Below, piece after piece: positions 26,456-34,695 of a DNA stretch of 44,033 bases. The stretch's first letter is position 1. Each line of letters begins with the position of its first letter. The notes under the pieces were generated by a model, which had not been told where the DNA came from, did no database searches, and saw nothing but the letters and a program-made list of their open reading frames with translations. The translations under genes and the position numbers were made by a program. Source of the stretch: Vibrio sp. AND4 (lineage in GTDB: Bacteria > Pseudomonadota > Gammaproteobacteria > Enterobacterales > Vibrionaceae); contig NZ_ABGR01000017.1 of NCBI RefSeq assembly GCF_000171815.1, forward strand, positions 1-44,033, given 5' to 3'.

Positions 26456-28576
26456 TTAGGATGGTTTCTTCATATTAATTTCCGTGCCGGTAATTTCGAC
26501 AGAATCTTCGCCAGTAATATTAATTTCTCGAGGGCTTGCAATGTCAATTTCTGTGCCGTAAATATTAACTTCTTGAGGGCTGTCAATTAAAATTTCTGTA
26601 TCGCTAACCTCTAGGCGTTGTTCTCCTGATTTAAGCAAGAGATTTTTATCATTGGTGTTCAGCAGCATTTCCAATTCGGCGCCCGCTTGAGTCAATTTCC
26701 AACCTTTATGAGCGTCACCCGGTTTGAGGGCTGATGTATTAATTGGGTTATGCAGTGAACCTAAAATAACCGGATAGCATGGGTTGTCTTCAATGAAACC
26801 GAGAATGACCTCGTCCCCTTGTTCTGGGTAGCAATACATGCCACTTCCTTTACTAGCATAGGGCATAGAAAATCTTGCCCATAGTTTGTTTTTCTGTTTA
26901 TCGGCATTGAGCGCAGGAATATGTACGCCAATTCGATCGAATGACTTACTATCACTTTCATATTTAGCAACGGTTGCCAAATGAATACCATTGATGCTCG
27001 GTAATGGGCTTAATGTGTTGCTAAGACCTTCACTACCGAAAGTGATTCGCGTTGTCCACTCTGCTGATGTGATGGTATGTGACACCGAGGTCACAATGGC
27101 ACTGCCATCGATGCTAGTACCAAACTCAGAAAACTTGACGGTATCCCCGAGTTTATATTTTGTAGTGCCTTGTATTTCGACGCTGCCCTGTACTTGTGAA
27201 AGAGAAAGATGAGCCATGACACTATCAGCCCATGCTTTGATTTCTCTTTTATCTTTCGGCACGCTGTAATGAGTCGACCAATTTGTCGGATCCAGTACCC
27301 GCTGCGCACTTACTTTGAGCGCTTTATCGCCAAGCAGTGGAACCGACGCTTTTTGGGTCTGTAACTTTTGTTTTTTGATGTCCCATGAAGACATTTCTAA
27401 TGCATCTGGCTGATCCATCGATGTGAATGCCCAACTTGCACTGTAAATCTTGTCTCCGCTATCAGCAGATAACTGGTGATCGGGTGTCTGGGTTTTAAGT
27501 TGTGGAGTGATAACCTCAATATTGTCTGGATTAGCAATCATCCACACACCATTGGCATCAAGGCAACTGCGAATAAAATGCCAATCGCTACAGCGAAACT
27601 GTACTTTTTGTTCATGACGAACTTGTTGCGTTTTTTTCTTCGCGTCACCTAAATAACGAATCGTGCCAACATTAAAATTATGGCAAAGTTTCGAGATGAT
27701 TTGGCTATCATTCTGATCCAAAAAAACTTGAGAGTGGTTGGTATTGTCTAAGCGACAAAGAGGATGCTGTAACTCAAGATTTAAGACTTCATCACCTTTG
27801 GCAACCTCCAGACCGTAGGCAGTAATGATGCCTTTAAAAATTAATTCAGGGTTTCTCTTGCCCGAATACACTTTCACTTCTTCTCCAATCTGGCAATCCG
27901 CCACTTCAGAGATATTTTTCAGACTCTCTCGTCCGATCCCAGGCCTACATAGTTGTAATTTTGCCTTGGGGATCCCGTTAATTTGTTGTGTGCTAGATAT
28001 ACCCGCAAGGCTAAGTTGTTTTAATGGCTTACCTTTGACAACGATGTTAAACAAGCCATCCTCATCAGTCTCATCCTGATTCTCTTCTTTGCGCGGCAAC
28101 TTGGGGTCTTCAATTAAAGTGAGCTGAACCTCTGCCCTTAAGGGCGTACCGTCACGAGCAAAAGAGGTATAATCAATGGCGAAATCTTGTACCCTCCCTG
28201 AAAATAGTTGACCATTCCCTATGGATAACTGGCCCCAACTCACCGCCAGAAAACGTGGGGATAGTGTTGTTTTATCTAACTGGTAGCAAAGGGCTTTCAA
28301 TTGTTTTATTTGCTCTGCTATACCATTTTTATTTCCGGACATCTTGGCATCCATGACCAAGGCTAAACTCAGCGTACCAGCATGACTTTGACAGAAAGTA
28401 TTACTCTTTATCTCACTACAATAATCATCAACACGATACTCATTGTGATAAGATAAAGTTAGCGTGTCTGGGTTGTACAAAACATCTAGGTCTCCGACCC
28501 GCTGACCTTGGGCTCGTTCCCTTTCCCTGTACGCTACGATTTTAAGTTTTGCCAGCTTTTTACTTTTAGATAACAT
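26456..28576 (-). CDS. afp8: Hub-spike fusion: Afp7-like domain plus VgrG/Afp8
   Basis: The 706-residue protein combines two normally separate parts. Residues about 1-165 are a hub/tube-adaptor domain homologous to the separate Afp7 gene next door (both have LYNPDTLTLSYHNEY/MFNPDSMSFSYRTKY-like starts and a GTPLRAEV.L.LIED ending). An acidic linker (KEENQDETDEDG) follows, then a VgrG-like gp27/gp5 spike core and a C-terminal beta-helix of repeated EINITG/VNIYGTEIDI strands. The start is the ATG with GAGGT seven bases upstream; the first in-frame ATG lacks a site. The trimeric spike would carry the missing tip protein. Confidence 0.88.
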   Translation of the reverse strand: MLSKSKKLAKLKIVAYRERERAQGQRVGDLDVLYNPDTLTLSYHNEYRVDDYCSEIKSNTFCQSHAGTLSLALVMDAKMSGNKNGIAEQIKQLKALCYQLDKTTLSPRFLAVSWGQLSIGNGQLFSGRVQDFAIDYTSFARDGTPLRAEVQLTLIEDPKLPRKEENQDETDEDGLFNIVVKGKPLKQLSLAGISSTQQINGIPKAKLQLCRPGIGRESLKNISEVADCQIGEEVKVYSGKRNPELIFKGIITAYGLEVAKGDEVLNLELQHPLCRLDNTNHSQVFLDQNDSQIISKLCHNFNVGTIRYLGDAKKKTQQVRHEQKVQFRCSDWHFIRSCLDANGVWMIANPDNIEVITPQLKTQTPDHQLSADSGDKIYSASWAFTSMDQPDALEMSSWDIKKQKLQTQKASVPLLGDKALKVSAQRVLDPTNWSTHYSVPKDKREIKAWADSVMAHLSLSQVQGSVEIQGTTKYKLGDTVKFSEFGTSIDGSAIVTSVSHTITSAEWTTRITFGSEGLSNTLSPLPSINGIHLATVAKYESDSKSFDRIGVHIPALNADKQKNKLWARFSMPYASKGSGMYCYPEQGDEVILGFIEDNPCYPVILGSLHNPINTSALKPGDAHKGWKLTQAGAELEMLLNTNDKNLLLKSGEQRLEVSDTEILIDSPQEVNIYGTEIDIASPREINITGEDSVEITGTEINMKKPS

Positions 28577-28797
28577 GCATTTAACCTCTTGTTTTGGTGC
28601 CATTCTCCCCATTTAATTTATTCATCTTTTTGACAACGTTGCCTAAAAACACATTTCCATTGATTTGAAGCTGAAATGGAAAGTCTAAATAAGATACTCA
28701 TGCTCAATCATTCTTCATTCCCCACAAACGTCACATGGTGAATAAAGAATCGCGAGAACAATGGTAGAACGAAAAATGGAGGGGTTCGGAATTTTTA

Positions 28798-29298
28798 TTA
28801 ACTAAGTTGAGCGCTTTGTAATGCAAAGCTCGAGTCTTCAATAAGATTTAATCTAACTTCAGCCCTTAGAGGGGTGCCATCTCTCTCAAAGGCGGTAAAT
28901 GTCACAATGAAATCTTTTACTCTGCCCTTGTAGTCACGCTGCTCACCTTCACCCATAACAAGCCGTCCCCAATGAACGGATAAATAGAGCGGCTCTCCTG
29001 TCTCATTATCTGGGGTATAACACAGTGTCTTTAAGTCGCTGAGCCGCTTTCTTAACGGGATTTTATTCCCCGGCATTCTTGCATCAAACACCAAGACCAA
29101 ACTGAGATCACTTGGCTGAACGCTATCATAACGATTACTTTTGGCGTCACTATTTAAAAAAGCATTAGATTGATACTTGGTTCGATATGAAAAAGACATC
29201 GAGTCGGGGTTAAACATGGCTTCTATTTTCCCCATGGGCCTGCGTTTCCGCTCTCGGTCTTGATACCCCTTTATGTTTAATTTGCTTAAAGTTTCCAT
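28798..29298 (-). CDS. afp7: Hub/tube-adaptor protein (Afp7-type)
   Basis: The 166-residue protein begins LSKLNIKGYQDRERKRRPMG and contains AMFNPDSMSFSYRTKY and ERDGTPLRAEVRLNLIED, the CIS hub domain. In Afp-type systems this protein caps the tube base above the spike and often ends in a LysM-like segment; the LysM part is absent here. It overlaps afp6 slightly and is followed by a 221-bp gap before the VgrG fusion that repeats the same domain. Domain homology between the two genes is visible by eye. Confidence 0.85.
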   Translation of the reverse strand: METLSKLNIKGYQDRERKRRPMGKIEAMFNPDSMSFSYRTKYQSNAFLNSDAKSNRYDSVQPSDLSLVLVFDARMPGNKIPLRKRLSDLKTLCYTPDNETGEPLYLSVHWGRLVMGEGEQRDYKGRVKDFIVTFTAFERDGTPLRAEVRLNLIEDSSFALQSAQLS

Positions 29299-29456
29299 GG
29301 TTCTCTCCGGTGTGCCTGTCTCACCTCTTCCTTAACCTGCTTGCGAATCAGGTCCAAAATACGTCGCTCTTCGTGCTTGATCCGCGAAGTGCTGCGGTGA
29401 GATGGCGCATCAGGTACGCAAGCTTGAATCACTAACTCCCTGATCTCAATGGTCAT
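29286..29456 (-). CDS. afp6: Small Afp6-type protein (DUF5908)
   Basis: This 56-residue gene encodes MTIEIRELVIQACVPDAPSH followed by a Lys/Arg/Glu-rich helix. The MTIEIRELVI start is the mark of the DUF5908/Afp6 family. Its start overlaps the stop of afp5 (ATGA) and its end overlaps the afp7 start by 13 bases. It is a tiny structural or assembly component of unknown exact role. Confidence 0.85.
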   Translation of the reverse strand: MTIEIRELVIQACVPDAPSHRSTSRIKHEERRILDLIRKQVKEEVRQAHRREPWKL

Positions 29457-29920
29457 AGTTTTGCTCCCAAGATGCGCATATTTTGATAGCGTAACTCTAA
29501 TCGGTTGATCAAAGTCGTATTTGAATTTGCATCCAGATCACCCACTTGCCAACTCACGGGCAGCGCCTTACTGATTGTCCAGGACGTTAACGGTATATTG
29601 TGGTTATTCAGCAGCAGAATAACCACATCAGCATACGATACCGTTTCGCCGCGTAAAATACGCTCAAACTGGACCGTTAAGGGCGTTGGGAGCATGACTC
29701 CGCGCTCCAGCACCAAAGAGCCGTGTTCAATTTTATCGGCCAAATGGTAATTGCGAACATTCTCTCCGCCTTGGCTTAGCGGTGTGGTTTTTAAAGTGCG
29801 GGAAAGTCCCGATATACTCTGAAATGAAATATCTAATGGGCTTGGGATGCCCTTAAACATAAAACAGGTTGCAAATCGGTGAGACACCGAAGGAGTAAAT
29901 ACCTCATTGATAAAATCCAT
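29453..29920 (-). CDS. afp5: Tube initiator protein (Afp5-type, gp19-like)
   Basis: The 155-residue protein is a second member of the gp19-like inner tube family: RFATCFMFKGIPSPLDISFQ near the start, SISGLSRTL, GSLVLERGV and the LPTPLTVQFERIL strand region. In Afp/PVC such Afp5 proteins form the first tube layer that joins the hub to the main tube (Afp1). AGGT lies nine bases before its ATG. It is shorter in similarity to Afp1 than duplicate copies would be, consistent with a separate role. Confidence 0.85.
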   Translation of the reverse strand: MDFINEVFTPSVSHRFATCFMFKGIPSPLDISFQSISGLSRTLKTTPLSQGGENVRNYHLADKIEHGSLVLERGVMLPTPLTVQFERILRGETVSYADVVILLLNNHNIPLTSWTISKALPVSWQVGDLDANSNTTLINRLELRYQNMRILGAKL

Positions 29921-29954
29921 TGATGGTTACCTAAATAGTAAATGGGTCAAAATA

Positions 29955-31118
29955 TCAGCGAGAACTCAAATCAAAAACAAGATTTAATTCGATAAATTCT
30001 GCTGGCAATACTGGTGATAACAGAATCGACATACGCATCTGTCCATCCAAGATATCATCTTGAGTCATGGTTTCTCCCAGCCCAATTTTCACTTGATAAG
30101 CCTGCGATTCGTTTTCTCCAGCCAAAGCACCTTGATACCAAAGATCATATAACCAGTTATCGACCAAACCTTTTAACCGGCTCCAAGTGAACTCATTGTT
30201 CGGCTCAAATAAAAACTGTTGCCCCAATCGGCCCAATTGTTGCTCACAGTATGAAAGCAACCTGCGAACCTGGACGTATCGTGAGGCAGGATCAGTACCA
30301 TTAGAGAGGGTACGGCAGCCCCAAACTTTCGTGCCCCGATCAGGAAAGGTAACAATCGGGTTTATCACTCTTCCATCTGGCTGGTCATAGGGGTTGGTAA
30401 TGGGAGCAGAGAGCTCTAAGACTTGTGCCAATTCGATATTGGCTGGCGCGCACCAAATGCCTTTGCTTTGGTCAACGTGCTGAAATACAGCACATACCGC
30501 TGCTGAGGGTGGCACATCGACAGGGTTGTCATTTTCATCGACATAGGTCGTCTTTAGGTATGGCCAATAGGCGGCACCATAATTGTCACCGACCAAGTCT
30601 TTACCTAATAGCGTTTGCACTTGCGCAAACACCTTCGGGGCATCTAAAACCGTAAATAAGCCAGAGCGAACTTGACACAAGGTAAGTAAGGTATTCCAAG
30701 CTTGAAGGTAATCATCGACATCTTCAAAGTGGCAAATGTCGGGAAAAGCCAATAGCGTAATGCGCTCTTCTACCTCCAACTTAGTGGTTAATGTATCAAA
30801 AGCGTCGCTAATAGCAGGCCAACTGAGCGGGTCTGGAATACGCCCTAGCGAGAAGACAAAGGCAGCCTGACCGCCGTTATCAAAAAAATGTTTCATCGAA
30901 TGTTGAAAATTTGACGTTTCTGGCGGTACGTCACCAGTGAAAAATGTCTCATCAAAGTCATCAAATGAGGTAATTTCGACTAACTTGCCATGACTCTTAT
31001 CTGTATATCCAATAAATAGTGGCAATGCTGTTAACGGTTCATCTTGGTAACCGTTGAGCGAGTTATAAATACTCACATTAGCTTGTTGATTGTTCAAATT
31101 TAACCTCTTGTTATTCAC
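29955..31118 (-). CDS. afp3: Second sheath protein (Afp3-type)
   Basis: The 387-residue protein is a contractile sheath subunit: an N-terminal LTALPLFIGYTDKS..., an internal FFDNGGQAAFVFSLG block equivalent to the sheath NGG motif, and the C-terminal handshake region VQVRRLLSYCEQQLG...MRMSILLSPVLPAEFIELNLVF. The start is uncertain: the longest frame begins with GTG (no ribosome site), while a TTG seven codons later has AGAGG six bases upstream. It probably forms the baseplate-proximal sheath layer. Afp and PVC clusters usually have a third sheath gene (Afp4); none is here. Confidence 0.88.
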   Translation of the reverse strand: MNNKRLNLNNQQANVSIYNSLNGYQDEPLTALPLFIGYTDKSHGKLVEITSFDDFDETFFTGDVPPETSNFQHSMKHFFDNGGQAAFVFSLGRIPDPLSWPAISDAFDTLTTKLEVEERITLLAFPDICHFEDVDDYLQAWNTLLTLCQVRSGLFTVLDAPKVFAQVQTLLGKDLVGDNYGAAYWPYLKTTYVDENDNPVDVPPSAAVCAVFQHVDQSKGIWCAPANIELAQVLELSAPITNPYDQPDGRVINPIVTFPDRGTKVWGCRTLSNGTDPASRYVQVRRLLSYCEQQLGRLGQQFLFEPNNEFTWSRLKGLVDNWLYDLWYQGALAGENESQAYQVKIGLGETMTQDDILDGQMRMSILLSPVLPAEFIELNLVFDLSSR

Positions 31119-31134
31119 AAGTGGGAAGACAAGA

Positions 31135-31157
31135 GAGAGGAAACTCAGTTTCCTCTC
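31135..31157. promoter_or_regulatory. Ten-base-pair hairpin between the two sheath genes
   Basis: GAGAGGAAAC (31135-31144) pairs perfectly with GTTTCCTCTC (31148-31157) over a three-base loop. There is no T-tract on the minus strand, so it is less a strong terminator than an RNA processing or attenuation element. Placed after the major sheath gene and before a gene with a non-ATG start, it would help keep the second sheath at lower level. Confidence 0.65.
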
Positions 31158-31174
31158 AAGGTTGACACTAAGCG

Positions 31175-32248
31175 TTACTGCTCAATATCTTGAGTAAACT
31201 GCAAAATAATAAACTCAGCAGGGCGAACCGCCGCCATACCAACTCTGACAATCAATTCGCCGTCGTCGATTTGTGCCTGGTTCATCGTTTGATTCAGACC
31301 CACTTCCACAAAGAAAGCCTCTTCTGGTTTTGTGCCTTGCAACGCACCACTTTTCCATAACTTAGTGAGGTAATTCGTTACCGCTGCACGAATAGCTTCC
31401 CAAGTTGGTTGGCTGTTCGGCTCAAACATTGCCACTTTCATCGCATCTTTGATGTCTTTCTCTGCGCTATTGAATAAGCGACGGACAGGAATATAACGCC
31501 ATTGTGGAGTGTTATTCGTAGTGCGAGCGCCCCAGATAGTTGGTGCACTGGTACCAAATTGACGGATCATGTTCAGTGCATTTTCACTCTTGGTGTACAG
31601 ACCTTGCAGGCTATCAGAGACGCCAAATTGAGGCATGATGCCAACTAGTGGCATATTTGCTGGTGCTTTCCATACCCCAATCGTGCGGTCATTCCTACAA
31701 TAGGCACCGGCAACAGCGACACTTGGAGGAATCGCCTCTCCAGTTGCTGTTGCGGTTAGCCAAGGGTAGTAATATGCAGCATACTCAGATGCGGGATCCG
31801 GCGCAAAACCATTCGTATCGGCAGCCGATAAGTCCTCGTTCGGGCCGTCGAGAATAGCGAATAGATTGCGACCAAGACCAAGTAACCCAGCCAAGCCTTC
31901 AATCGTCGTACCAGCTTCGACCAGCAGAGTAATACGGTTGAGCTGAGGCACCTTTGCTTCGAATTTTGTTGAATCAATCAGATAACAAGCACCGCCACCA
32001 TTATTAAAATAGACACGCATGTACGTATCAAAAGCAATGTGAGCATCTGTAGTTTTGTCTCTGCAAGCCAGATAGTCCATGTAGTTTTCGATGTAGTAAT
32101 AGTCTTTTTCTGTCGCCACAAACGAACTGGTTAGCGTCGTTGAATCAATGGCAAAAGCAGGGACGGCTGTACTGCTTTGTGACACAGATAGGCTAAGATT
32201 GTTGACCTCTTCGATATAAACGCCTGGGTATTCAGTATTAATAGTCAT
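31175..32248 (-). CDS. afp2: Major sheath protein (Afp2-type)
   Basis: The 357-residue contractile sheath subunit starts TINTEYPGVYIEEV, the classic sheath N-terminus, and has FNNGGGACYLID (NGG block) and the C-terminal IVRVGMAAVRPAEFIILQFT. I chose the ATG with AAAGGA eight bases upstream; the longer frame overlaps the tube gene and begins in an unlikely leader. It directly follows the tube gene and should be the main energy-storing sheath, contracting to drive the tube into the target. Confidence 0.92.
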   Translation of the reverse strand: MTINTEYPGVYIEEVNNLSLSVSQSSTAVPAFAIDSTTLTSSFVATEKDYYYIENYMDYLACRDKTTDAHIAFDTYMRVYFNNGGGACYLIDSTKFEAKVPQLNRITLLVEAGTTIEGLAGLLGLGRNLFAILDGPNEDLSAADTNGFAPDPASEYAAYYYPWLTATATGEAIPPSVAVAGAYCRNDRTIGVWKAPANMPLVGIMPQFGVSDSLQGLYTKSENALNMIRQFGTSAPTIWGARTTNNTPQWRYIPVRRLFNSAEKDIKDAMKVAMFEPNSQPTWEAIRAAVTNYLTKLWKSGALQGTKPEEAFFVEVGLNQTMNQAQIDDGELIVRVGMAAVRPAEFIILQFTQDIEQ

Positions 32249-32261
32249 TATGGATCCTTTA

Positions 32262-32714
32262 TTAGTGGGCGATAGCGACAACACTGTCTGCAATCAAGGT
32301 AAGTTCTTGCACCGCAATATCGTTGCTCGTCGCGTCAAAAGAAGGTGCGCTCAGGCTGGTAGGAAAAGCGTTCACTACACTCCAAGAGGCCAGTAGTTCA
32401 CTGCCCGTTTCGTCGGTCAAACTGATCATCAGGTCGCGTTTTTCAACGGCATTAAGAGAAACAGTGTTGATCCAATCATAAAGGCCGTTCTTACCTCTGA
32501 AGAGACCTTGAGACAAAGTGATCGTTGTCTGTGTTGGCTGACCAGGCATGTGGTATACACTGCCAATGCCATCTTTATACGTAATTGAATCATATGAAAT
32601 ATCTAAGCCAGAAACCGATTTAAAAGGGACTTTTTCATCGCCTATAGATACAACAAAGCGATAATTCGGAATCGGATACTCTGCCGCAATAGTCTCGGCT
32701 GGTGTGTTGGACAT
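32262..32714 (-). CDS. afp1: Inner tube protein (Afp1-type)
   Basis: The 150-residue gp19-like tube protein has YPIPNYRFVVSIGDEKVPFK near the start, a VSGLDISYDSITYKDGIGSV segment and TTITLSQGLF, typical of Hcp/gp19-like tube subunits in Afp/PVC systems. A strong AAGGAGAC lies three bases before the ATG. It is the first gene of the core operon in the standard order tube, sheath, sheath, and would form the long hollow rod that carries cargo. Confidence 0.92.
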   Translation of the reverse strand: MSNTPAETIAAEYPIPNYRFVVSIGDEKVPFKSVSGLDISYDSITYKDGIGSVYHMPGQPTQTTITLSQGLFRGKNGLYDWINTVSLNAVEKRDLMISLTDETGSELLASWSVVNAFPTSLSAPSFDATSNDIAVQELTLIADSVVAIAH

Positions 32715-33110
32715 AATGTCTCCTTAGGTAGTCAAAATTGACAGGGTTGAAAAGTTTTGGGGATGTTTGATTACTGGTTTAAAACTAAAACAGGAATCCA
32801 CACGATGGCTTGAGACAAAAGGCTCAAGCTTTGATGCAGATGACGACTTTGGTTTGCAGTAAGTTACGCGTTCACTGTACTTCCTACCTAAACAACAAAG
32901 GGGGGGAAGTTTACAAATGGGGGAATAAAAAGCCGTAAGGTGGTAGCAGTAAAATAGGGGGCGCAAGCTAGCACAAATTGTTGTGAATAACTTAGCTCCC
33001 CGTTGATGTGGTTAGTTAGGCAATCAAGCAGAAACACAACTAGGTTATGGTTAACCACCCTTGCCCTTTAAAGGACAACTTTTAGACAAGGGCACAATTA
33101 AGAAAAGCCG
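32715..33110. other. Leader and candidate promoter region of the core eCIS operon
   Basis: These 396 bases hold no gene. On the minus strand an inverted repeat GCTTGAG...CTCAAGC (near 32820-32841) and a TGCCCTT...AAGGGCA repeat (near 33061-33095) occur. The second lies just after the fibre stop and may end that transcript. I did not find a clear -35/-10 pair; a promoter or antitermination site for the long operon is expected here. Confidence 0.4.
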
Positions 33111-33848
33111 CTATGAAAATAGCTCGCTGACTTTTTTTATCGGGAGCTCATACATGCTACCCGTCGTATACCTTGGGGTCACCAGTTTTAGCTTGAGAGT
33201 TGTAGAATCAACAATGACTTTGTTATACCACTCAGCTAGGACAAGGGAATCATTATTTTGTTTATCTCCCGTGGTAAAAGTGAACTGTGTTCGATTGGGT
33301 TCAGCACCATTCAAGGTTACATTTGTACCATATATGCCCATATACATCGTTGATAACGAATGAATATAGGCCCTAGTGAAAACCCCGCTCCCAGCACCAT
33401 TAATAGAGCGAAAAAATATCATAATATGCGCATTGCCAGCGTAATGAGTCGCTCCATACATTTTAGCTAACGTTATCTTCCAAACTTTGTCCGCGATATT
33501 GTTGGTAATTTCATTATAGTTAACATCTAACTGATTAGAACCGGCAGTAAGCCCTTGGCCTGCCAACTCATTTGATACTCTTTCATAGTTGACATTTAGC
33601 TGATTAGAGTAGGCAGTAAGCCCTTGGCCTGCCAACTCATTTGACACACTTTCATAGTTAAAGCTTAACTGACCGCTATTGAGGTCGAAGCTAGAATCAT
33701 CAACAGATCTCACTTGCCCGGCTAATGAAATTAGATTATGGAAATCTGTTTGCGTTGGCACTTTTCCGGCTGCGAAGTTTAGCTTTAACGCTGCAGGATC
33801 AATCGAGTTACCAAAACGTGACTGTTGATATGTATCGCTATATGTCAT
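33111..33848 (-). CDS. Fibre protein, promoter-proximal copy
   Basis: The 245-residue protein has the common fibre base (SIDPAALKLNFAAGKVPTQT...ISLAGQVRSVDD) and three shaft-type units (ELAGQGLTAYSNQLNVNYE and similar). The head, from about WKITLAKMYGATHYAG, is related in pattern to the heads at 10317 and 11350 but clearly different in sequence. A strong AGGGGTGA precedes the start. Unusually, this fibre gene lies before the tube gene, between the regulator and the core operon, instead of after Afp12. Confidence 0.75.
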   Translation of the reverse strand: MTYSDTYQQSRFGNSIDPAALKLNFAAGKVPTQTDFHNLISLAGQVRSVDDSSFDLNSGQLSFNYESVSNELAGQGLTAYSNQLNVNYERVSNELAGQGLTAGSNQLDVNYNEITNNIADKVWKITLAKMYGATHYAGNAHIMIFFRSINGAGSGVFTRAYIHSLSTMYMGIYGTNVTLNGAEPNRTQFTFTTGDKQNNDSLVLAEWYNKVIVDSTTLKLKLVTPRYTTGSMYELPIKKVSELFS

Positions 33849-33922
33849 TATTCACCCCTAACAATAAAGTTGATGCGGTTATTTACTTAATTAACGGAAT
33901 AAAGCTGATCAATGTTGCTAAG

Positions 33923-33974
33923 TATGCACGATAGACTCCATTGGAATCATGTGGCGGAAAGACTATCGTGCATA
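33923..33974. repeat. Perfect 12-bp inverted repeat between regulator and fibre genes
   Basis: TATGCACGATAG (33923-33934) and CTATCGTGCATA (33963-33974) are perfect inverted copies separated by 28 bases. No T-tract follows, so it is more likely an operator, processing hairpin or recombination site than a plain terminator. It lies in the leader of the first fibre gene, between it and the RfaH-like gene. Confidence 0.75.
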
Positions 33975-33999
33975 TTGGATGCGAGGAGGTAGCATCTGC

Positions 34000-34458
34000 T
34001 CAAAGGCTAGGTTGACGCTGATAGCTTTCTAAAGCTAATTTTAAACATCTGATTTTTTCCTCCTCGTTGGTTTGAGTCAGCATTGCATGCCCAAGACTGA
34101 TATTATCATCACAAGGGGACAAAACACTTTTGGGCAACATCGCCTGACTCAACCTTAGATTCTCAATTAACGGTTCTGGGATAGTGGCAATCTGACCAGA
34201 AGAGCGTAAAAAGTATGAAATCCCCTCAATGTTGTCGAATTTAGAGAAGCTGAATTTAGTACAGTCAAATTGTATAAACATATAATTTGAGAATAGAGAT
34301 TTTGTTTGCTTGCGAAACTTACCGGGTCTATCTTTTCTCGCCTTATAATAAGTCATTATCGGGTTAAATACTTCAACCCCAAAACTATTTAAAAATCGAA
34401 TTAAAACGTCGCGTCTGGAATTCTTAACGTTACAATAAACAAGATACCAATTCTTCAT
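34000..34458 (-). CDS. RfaH/NusG-like antiterminator (AnfA1-type regulator)
   Basis: The 152-residue protein begins with a NusG N-terminal (NGN) domain: WYLVYCNVKNSRRDVLIRFL, then EVFNPIMTYYKARKDRPGKF and LFSNYMFIQFD, close to the RfaH pattern (residues about 3-108). The C-terminal 40 residues (TQTNEEEKIRCLKLALESYQ) show no recognisable KOW pattern and look helical. RfaH-like proteins bind RNA polymerase and let long operons be read through; in Serratia an RfaH-like protein (AnfA1) drives afp. It lies at the head of the eCIS block, fitting control of a transcript of up to 28 kb. Confidence 0.82.
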   Translation of the reverse strand: MKNWYLVYCNVKNSRRDVLIRFLNSFGVEVFNPIMTYYKARKDRPGKFRKQTKSLFSNYMFIQFDCTKFSFSKFDNIEGISYFLRSSGQIATIPEPLIENLRLSQAMLPKSVLSPCDDNISLGHAMLTQTNEEEKIRCLKLALESYQRQPSL

Positions 34459-34590
34459 TACTTTATACCAAGCGTATCGCCAATATTAATTCAGTCTTTT
34501 AATTCATTGTGTTTTTTAAACACAAAGCTTCGCCAAAATTATACCCAGCGGTATAATTTAAATGGATTTGAATAATGACTTTTAAATATA

Positions 34591-34695
34591 GGCCCAGTAT
34601 ACCTGTCATGCTGAATGACAGGGCCGAGGAAGGCGGCAATATATTGCAGATACGGGGAATCGAGGACCTGTCATGCTTTCCAAGATCCTTAAAAA
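34591..34695. repeat. Vibrio-style intergenic palindromic repeat
   Basis: The stretch contains CCTGTCAT (34602-34609) facing ATGACAGG (34615-34622) and a further CCTGTCATGCTTTCCAAGAT near 34668. CTGTCAT-bearing palindromic units with GGAATC-type internal blocks are dispersed between genes in Vibrio chromosomes. It holds no credible gene and suggests exchange with a Vibrio chromosome. Confidence 0.5.

Noticed and set aside
32724..32966. 80-codon minus-strand frame before the tube gene
   Set aside because: No ribosome binding site, unusual composition and no domain; it overlaps the expected leader of the core operon.
33985..33995. GGAGGTAGCAT, 9 of 11 matches to the RfaH ops element (GGCGGTAGCGT)
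   Set aside because: It is on the plus strand, opposite to the eCIS operon, and lies after the regulator gene. An ops site must be on the non-template strand of the controlled transcript. A weaker plus-strand match near 32939 has the same problem.
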